The position numbers and the translations under genes were made by a program. From NCBI RefSeq assembly GCF_945277285.1, contig NZ_CALYPR010000001.1, positions 248,001 to 312,000 of the forward strand: a DNA stretch of 64,000 nt, read 5' to 3'. Numbering within the stretch: position 1 is the stretch's first letter; each line of letters opens with the position of its first letter. The DNA comes from an uncultured Bartonella sp. GTDB taxonomy: Bacteria; Pseudomonadota; Alphaproteobacteria; Rhizobiales; Rhizobiaceae. Under the pieces are notes generated by a model. That model was given only the letters and a program-made list of their open reading frames with translations. It made no database searches and was not told where the DNA came from. This document shows, piece after piece, positions 59,383 through 64,000 of this stretch.

Positions 59383-62097
59383 TTAAACGAAAGAACCGTG
59401 GCAATGTTTGTATTTCTTGCCAGAACCACACGGGCACAATTCGTTGCGACCAACTTTCCCCCAAGTGGTCGGATCTTTAGGATTTCGCTCGGTTGGCGAC
59501 ACCACTGTCTCATTTTCACTAGACAATGACACTATACCGTCTGTTTCGTCCTGACCATTAAATGCCGGATGATCGGCGTGCATTTCCGGAAGTGGTGCAG
59601 GCTCTGTCGGCTGTTCGACAATTTCAAAACGCATGAGCTTGGACACGACATCACGGCGTAAGTTGGACAGCATTGCCTGAAACAATTCAAAAGATTCTGT
59701 CTTGTATTCATTCAGAGGATCACGTTGCCCATAGCCACGGAAACCGACAACAGAACGCAAATGGTCAAGATTAACCAGATGTTCACGCCACAAAGTATCA
59801 ATGCTTTCAAGCAACATTGCTTTGCGGAAATAGGTCATAATTTCTGTTCCAAAACGCTCGGCACGCTCTTTGGCACGTTCATCCATGGCCTGTTTAACGC
59901 GGTCCAATATCTGCTCCTCGCCAATGCCTTCTTCTTTGGCCCACTCATCAACAGGCAAATCCAGATTGAATAATTGCCTTAACTCGTCGCGTAACCCCAC
60001 TGTGTTCCACTGTTCAGCATAGCTGCCATGTGGAACGTATTTTTCAACAAGATCTTCAATAACCTCGTCGCGCATTTCCGCAATCATATCGGTAAGATCT
60101 TTTGAATCCATAACTTCCATACGCTGTTCAAAAATGACCTTACGTTGGTCATTCATCACATCATCATATTTCAAAAGATTTTTGCGGATTTCATAATTGC
60201 GCGCTTCAACTTTTTTCTGCGCTTTTTCGAGTGCCTTATTAATCCATGGATGAGTAATTGCTTCCCCCTCTTTAAGCCCGAGTTTCTGCAACATTCCATC
60301 CATACGGTTGGAACCGAAAATACGCATCAGATCATCTTGCAGGGAAAGATAGAATTTCGACCGTCCGGGATCGCCCTGACGGCCCGAACGACCGCGTAGC
60401 TGATTATCGATACGACGGCTTTCATGACGCTCTGTTGCCAATACATAAAGGCCACCGGCTGCAAGTGCCTTTTCCTTCAATTTGGCAATGTCTTCCTTGA
60501 TTTCGGCTATTTTCGCATCGCGTTCTGCCCCCTCCGGAACATCTTTCAGTTCCTGTTCGATACGCATGTCGACATTGCCGCCCAGCTGAATATCGGTACC
60601 GCGGCCTGCCATATTGGTGGCAATAGTAATGGCACCGGGCACACCCGCTTGGGCAACAATATAGGCTTCCTGTTCGTGATAACGGGCATTCAACACATTA
60701 AATCCGGTAATACCGTCCTTACGCAACCGGTCAGCCAGATGTTCGGATTTTTCAATCGAGGTTGTACCGACCAGAATGGGCTGCCCGCGTTCATGGGAAG
60801 CTCGAATATCGCGTACAATCGCTTGGTATTTTTCTTCGACCGTACGATAGACTTCGTCATTTTCATCTATCCGCTTTACCGGCAGATTGGTCGGAATTTC
60901 AATAACCTCAAGGCCATAAATATTTCCAAATTCTTCGGCCTCCGTTGCAGCAGTGCCTGTCATGCCGGCCAGTTTGTCATACATACGGAAATAATTCTGG
61001 AAAGTAATAGAAGCAAGCGTCTGGTTTTCCGGTTGGATAGCTACATGTTCCTTTGCTTCCAAAGCCTGATGGAGCCCTTCCGAATAACGGCGCCCCGGCA
61101 TCATACGACCGGTAAACTCGTCAATAATCATGACCTCGCCATTGCGCACAATATAATCTTTGTCGCGCGTAAACAGCTTATGCGCTTTCAAGGCATTGTT
61201 GATATGATGCACAATCTTGACATTCTCGATGTCATATAGACCATGCCCCTTCAAAAGGCCTGCCTCAGCAAGCATTTTTTCGACTTTTTCAGTACCGACT
61301 TCAGTAAAAGTCGCCGTTTTCTGTTTTTCGTCTATTTCATAGTCTTCGGGTTTGAGCGGTGGAATGAACGTATCGATCTGCTTATAGAAATCAGTACGGT
61401 CTTCCAACGGGCCGGAAATAATAAGCGGCGTTCTCGCCTCATCAATCAAAATCGAATCAACCTCGTCGACAATAGCATAATGGTGACCACGCTGAACCAT
61501 CTGGCTACGGTCAAACGTCATATTATCGCGTAAATAATCGAAACCGAGTTCGTTATTCGTCCCATAAGTAATATCGCAGGCATATGCGGCACGACGCTGG
61601 TCATTATCAAGATCATGAACGATAACGCCGGTTGTCAATCCTAGAAAACCGTAAAGTTTTCCCATTGTTTCGGCATCACGCTTGGCCAAATAATCATTAA
61701 CGGTGACAACGTGTACGCCTTTGCCCTCCAAAGCATTGAGATAGACCGGCAATGTCGCCATCAAGGTTTTTCCTTCGCCGGTACGCATTTCAGCAATGCC
61801 TTTATTGTTTAACACAATGCCGCCGATCAACTGGACATCAAAGGGACGTAAGCCGAAAACACGTCTTGAAGCTTCGCGTGCAGTTGCAAAAGCTTCTGGC
61901 AAAAGCGAATCAAGTGTTTCTCCTTCACTCAATCTTTTGCGGTATTCATCGGTTTTTTGCCGCAATTGACTATCGCTTAACTTTTGGAACTGCTCTTCCA
62001 GAGCATTAATCTCTGCAACTTTTGGCCGAAGAGATTTGACGCGACGCTCAAAAGCCGAACCGAATATTTTGCGCGCAAGGCCGCCTAAACTGACCAT
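59383..62097 (-). CDS. secA: Preprotein translocase ATPase SecA
   Basis: SecA drives secretory proteins through SecYEG. The 904-residue protein shows Walker A in [14 protein letters not shown] and the DEAD-like [16 protein letters not shown]. The helicase motifs are [15 protein letters not shown] and [18 protein letters not shown]. The C-terminal zinc-binding tail [14 protein letters not shown] contacts SecB and lipids. The start [16 protein letters not shown] is typical of alphaproteobacteria. It is convergent with nothing and divergent from the parvulin gene. Confidence 0.98.
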   Translation of the reverse strand: MVSLGGLARKIFGSAFERRVKSLRPKVAEINALEEQFQKLSDSQLRQKTDEYRKRLSEGETLDSLLPEAFATAREASRRVFGLRPFDVQLIGGIVLNNKGIAEMRTGEGKTLMATLPVYLNALEGKGVHVVTVNDYLAKRDAETMGKLYGFLGLTTGVIVHDLDNDQRRAAYACDITYGTNNELGFDYLRDNMTFDRSQMVQRGHHYAIVDEVDSILIDEARTPLIISGPLEDRTDFYKQIDTFIPPLKPEDYEIDEKQKTATFTEVGTEKVEKMLAEAGLLKGHGLYDIENVKIVHHINNALKAHKLFTRDKDYIVRNGEVMIIDEFTGRMMPGRRYSEGLHQALEAKEHVAIQPENQTLASITFQNYFRMYDKLAGMTGTAATEAEEFGNIYGLEVIEIPTNLPVKRIDENDEVYRTVEEKYQAIVRDIRASHERGQPILVGTTSIEKSEHLADRLRKDGITGFNVLNARYHEQEAYIVAQAGVPGAITIATNMAGRGTDIQLGGNVDMRIEQELKDVPEGAERDAKIAEIKEDIAKLKEKALAAGGLYVLATERHESRRIDNQLRGRSGRQGDPGRSKFYLSLQDDLMRIFGSNRMDGMLQKLGLKEGEAITHPWINKALEKAQKKVEARNYEIRKNLLKYDDVMNDQRKVIFEQRMEVMDSKDLTDMIAEMRDEVIEDLVEKYVPHGSYAEQWNTVGLRDELRQLFNLDLPVDEWAKEEGIGEEQILDRVKQAMDERAKERAERFGTEIMTYFRKAMLLESIDTLWREHLVNLDHLRSVVGFRGYGQRDPLNEYKTESFELFQAMLSNLRRDVVSKLMRFEIVEQPTEPAPLPEMHADHPAFNGQDETDGIVSLSSENETVVSPTERNPKDPTTWGKVGRNELCPCGSGKKYKHCHGSFV

Positions 62098-62520
62098 TTC
62101 TGGTCCTTTCCAATTTTAGTTACCGGCGTTTGCCAACGCCTGTTTAAGTGATGTAGACGCTTTAACCTTCAACGGTAACGCATGCAACAAACTATTGACA
62201 CCAGAAACACCGAAAAAGGCTTAAAATCGTAAGTTAACCCATTATCCATGACAGAGATAGGTGTGCAGGCATTTTCTGTCAACATCGTGGCCGGAGTTTA
62301 TCCGCAGCCATGTCAAGATGGACAAAGCAGATTTGTCTAACTTCTCATGCAAGTTAAAACTCGAAAACTCGTCATATATCACTCTCGATATCTAAAAGAT
62401 GTGAATTTTGTTGCTAAAACACCAACATTTTTTTCAACTTCCAAAACAAAATGCTATGAGTGTCTTAAATTTAACCCATTTTAGTCCAGAATAGCACGCC
62501 TGTTCGCAAGGAGACCGTAT
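62098..62520. other. Divergent promoter region secA / parvulin
   Basis: About 420 bases lie between the divergent secA and peptidylprolyl isomerase genes. No other gene was seen. The right side ends with AAGGAGACC before the isomerase ATG. No operator or hairpin stands out. Confidence 0.5.
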
Positions 62521-63507
62521 ATGAAATCTATTTCCACCACCCTGTTTCTGTCATCAGCTCTACTTTTAAGTACCAGTCTGACATCAATGGCACAAGATGC
62601 GGCAAAGCCGGATGCAGCCCAGCAAAATGTGTCGGAACCAGCTCAACCCAAATTGCCCGATTTAAACAACGCTGGCAATGCAAAACCGGTCGACCCCTCA
62701 CATGTCATGGCGGTGGTTGATGGAAAAGATATTACGGCCGGTGAACTTGATTCTATGGCAAATGATATTGACCCCGGGCTTGCTCGCTTACCCGATCAAC
62801 AACGCCGTATTACAGTTCTGAAAATCTATATTGACATGAAGACGCTTTCGGATGCTGCTCTTAAAGAAGGGTTGGACAAAACTCCGGATTTCGAAAAACG
62901 TATGGCCATCATGCGGGAAAATGTTCTTCAACAACTTTACTTCAAGAATTCCATTGTTGACAAAATCACCGATGCCGACATCAAGGCTCGTTATGACAAG
63001 GAGATAGCCGGCTTGCCAAAGGGACAAGAAGTCCACGCCCGCCATATTCTTGTAAAGACCAAGAAAGAAGCTGAAGATCTGATCAAGCGCCTGCAAAAAG
63101 GCGAGAAATTTGAAGAAATTGCCAAACAGAAATCGACAGACGGTTCTGCTGCCACAGGTGGTGATCTTGGCTACTTCAGCCGTGGACAAATGGTCAAGCC
63201 TTTCGAAGATGCCGCATTTTCTTTAAAGGTTGGCGAGTATACAAAAACACCGGTTGAAAGTCCTTTTGGCTGGCACATCATAAAAGTTGAAGACCGCCGT
63301 GAAAAGCAGCCACCAGCATTGGATGATGTAAAAGATTCTATTCGCAATATGATTGCGCGTGAACGTTATTCTGCAGCAATTGGGGATTTGCGTAGTAAAA
63401 TGGATATCAAATATCCGGATGCCGACGTTGAAAAAGCTATGCAGGCGTCTGACAACAAAGGTGCTGATTCATCTGATGACCAATCCCAAGAAGATGATGA
63501 ACAATAA
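62521..63507 (+). CDS. Parvulin-type peptidylprolyl isomerase
   Basis: This 328-residue protein has a signal peptide (LFLSSALLLSTSLTSMA), a helical region and a parvulin domain at about residues 170-265. Its motifs are EVHARHILVKTKKEAEDLI, GDLGYFSRGQMVKPFEDAAF and PFGWHIIKVEDRR. It acts in the periplasm, helping outer-membrane protein folding (SurA/PpiD/PrsA-like role). The acidic tail (ADSSDDQSQEDDEQ) is disordered. The order secA / this gene / argJ is recalled from other Rhizobiales. A strong terminator follows. Confidence 0.92.
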   Translation: MKSISTTLFLSSALLLSTSLTSMAQDAAKPDAAQQNVSEPAQPKLPDLNNAGNAKPVDPSHVMAVVDGKDITAGELDSMANDIDPGLARLPDQQRRITVLKIYIDMKTLSDAALKEGLDKTPDFEKRMAIMRENVLQQLYFKNSIVDKITDADIKARYDKEIAGLPKGQEVHARHILVKTKKEAEDLIKRLQKGEKFEEIAKQKSTDGSAATGGDLGYFSRGQMVKPFEDAAFSLKVGEYTKTPVESPFGWHIIKVEDRREKQPPALDDVKDSIRNMIARERYSAAIGDLRSKMDIKYPDADVEKAMQASDNKGADSSDDQSQEDDEQ

Positions 63508-63540
63508 GCTTATGTTGAAAGCTTTTTTGGTTTAGTTGGA

Positions 63541-63592
63541 TAATGCCGGACAACAGCCTTTTCAAATGCCTTGTCCGGCATTATTGTTTTTC
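63541..63592 (+). terminator. Terminator after the isomerase gene
   Basis: TAATGCCGGACAA and TTGTCCGGCATTA form a 13-bp perfect stem, the loop is 17 bases, and TTGTTTTTCC follows. It is a good intrinsic terminator, and argJ begins soon after, so argJ needs its own promoter or read-through. Confidence 0.8.
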
Positions 63593-63622
63593 CAGTTTCT
63601 AATTTTTACTTGCGAGGTTGCT

Positions 63623-64000
63623 ATGGCAGGCAAAATTTCTCCACTTGCGCCGAAGACTTATCCCCAAATGCCACCAATAAGAGGCGTGCGTCTGGCAACC
63701 GCGGAAGCTCATATCAAATATCAAGGACGACCTGATCTTCTTTTCATCGTTTTTGATAAACCTGCCAATGTCGCCGGTGTTTTTACCCGTTCAAAATGCC
63801 CTTCTGCACCTGTTGACCATTGCCGGAAAATTCTAAAACATGGAGCAGCGCGTGGTGTTGTCGTCAATTCCGGTAATGCCAACGCTTTTACGGGCAAAAT
63901 GGGTGTTGCAACAACAGATGCTACTGCGAAAGCGGCAGCAGATGTTCTCAAAGCAAAGCCGGATGAAATCTATCTTGCATCCACCGGCGTTATCGGCGAG
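63623..64000 (+). CDS. argJ: Glutamate N-acetyltransferase / ornithine acetyltransferase, 5' part
   Basis: ArgJ moves acetyl groups from acetylornithine to glutamate in the cyclic arginine pathway. The ATG at 63623 follows GCGAGGTTG and opens [17 protein letters not shown]. Then come [51 protein letters not shown] and, at the window end, ASTGVIGE, which is close to the autocleavage site region. 126 codons are visible and the rest is beyond the edge. Confidence 0.95.
   Translation, partial: MAGKISPLAPKTYPQMPPIRGVRLATAEAHIKYQGRPDLLFIVFDKPANVAGVFTRSKCPSAPVDHCRKILKHGAARGVVVNSGNANAFTGKMGVATTDATAKAAADVLKAKPDEIYLASTGVIGE

Noticed and set aside
60424-61239. 271-residue plus-strand ORF opposite secA
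   Set aside because: Fully inside secA antisense, with no start signal and no recognisable motif.

Overview
The window looks like chromosomal DNA of an alphaproteobacterium of the order Hyphomicrobiales (Rhizobiales). It most resembles the Bartonellaceae/Brucellaceae branch, with moderate to low G+C and very AT-rich stretches between some genes. This placement is inferred from the gene content and from neighbourhoods recalled for this order: secA / parvulin / argJ, an F0-only ATP synthase operon with b and b' subunits, ispB / TPR / glyQS, prfA-prmC, and a NadQ-like regulator. No database search was run. I saw no rRNA, tRNA, CRISPR array, insertion sequence, integrase or prophage.

Layout. 1-8.5 kb holds core metabolism and envelope genes: the 5' part of aroC, a DUF1344 protein, a histidine phosphatase with fabI, a PCuAC copper chaperone, a DnaJ-like chaperone, a 17-kDa-antigen-like lipoprotein, pdxH, ubiA and purD. 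8.8-9.9 kb holds a nuclease-like gene broken by several frameshifts. 10-20.6 kb is mostly minus-strand housekeeping: a YcxB-like protein, a DUF6101-like protein, an FAD-linked dehydrogenase, tsaC/sua5, rnhB, a radical SAM protein, a glycosyltransferase-like ORF, moaB-ispE, an S49 peptidase and a tRNA methyltransferase with a DUF2007 protein. 20.8-28.1 kb is plus strand: polyprenyl diphosphate synthase, a TPR protein, glyQ-glyS and a bestrophin-like channel. 28.3-38.4 kb is minus strand: a YodC-like protein, atpI-B-E-F'-F, a SleB-type hydrolase, der with a YfgM-like protein, and a coupled FUSC / SLC13 pair. 39-48 kb is plus strand: a SulP transporter, a decayed gene, two intact tandem paralogues of unknown function and nhaA.

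48-64 kb contains a small secreted protein, a NadQ-like regulator, and the class Ib ribonucleotide reductase operon nrdHIEF on the minus strand. The leader of that operon carries a cobalamin riboswitch with at least one NrdR box just upstream. After it come an MFS transporter, prmC-prfA, a Fur-family regulator, secA, a parvulin-type isomerase and the start of argJ.

The most notable observations are these. (i) nrdHIEF appears to be under combined B12-riboswitch and NrdR control, which predicts a second, B12-dependent reductase elsewhere in the genome. (ii) A tandem family of large membrane-anchored envelope proteins has two intact members and one upstream member that survives only as homologous fragments in shifting frames. 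(iii) A PUA-like plus PD-(D/E)XK-like nuclease gene has been split by single-base shifts. (iv) Several long perfect or nested palindromes lie between genes. I did not find a convincing new multi-gene defence or mobile system.
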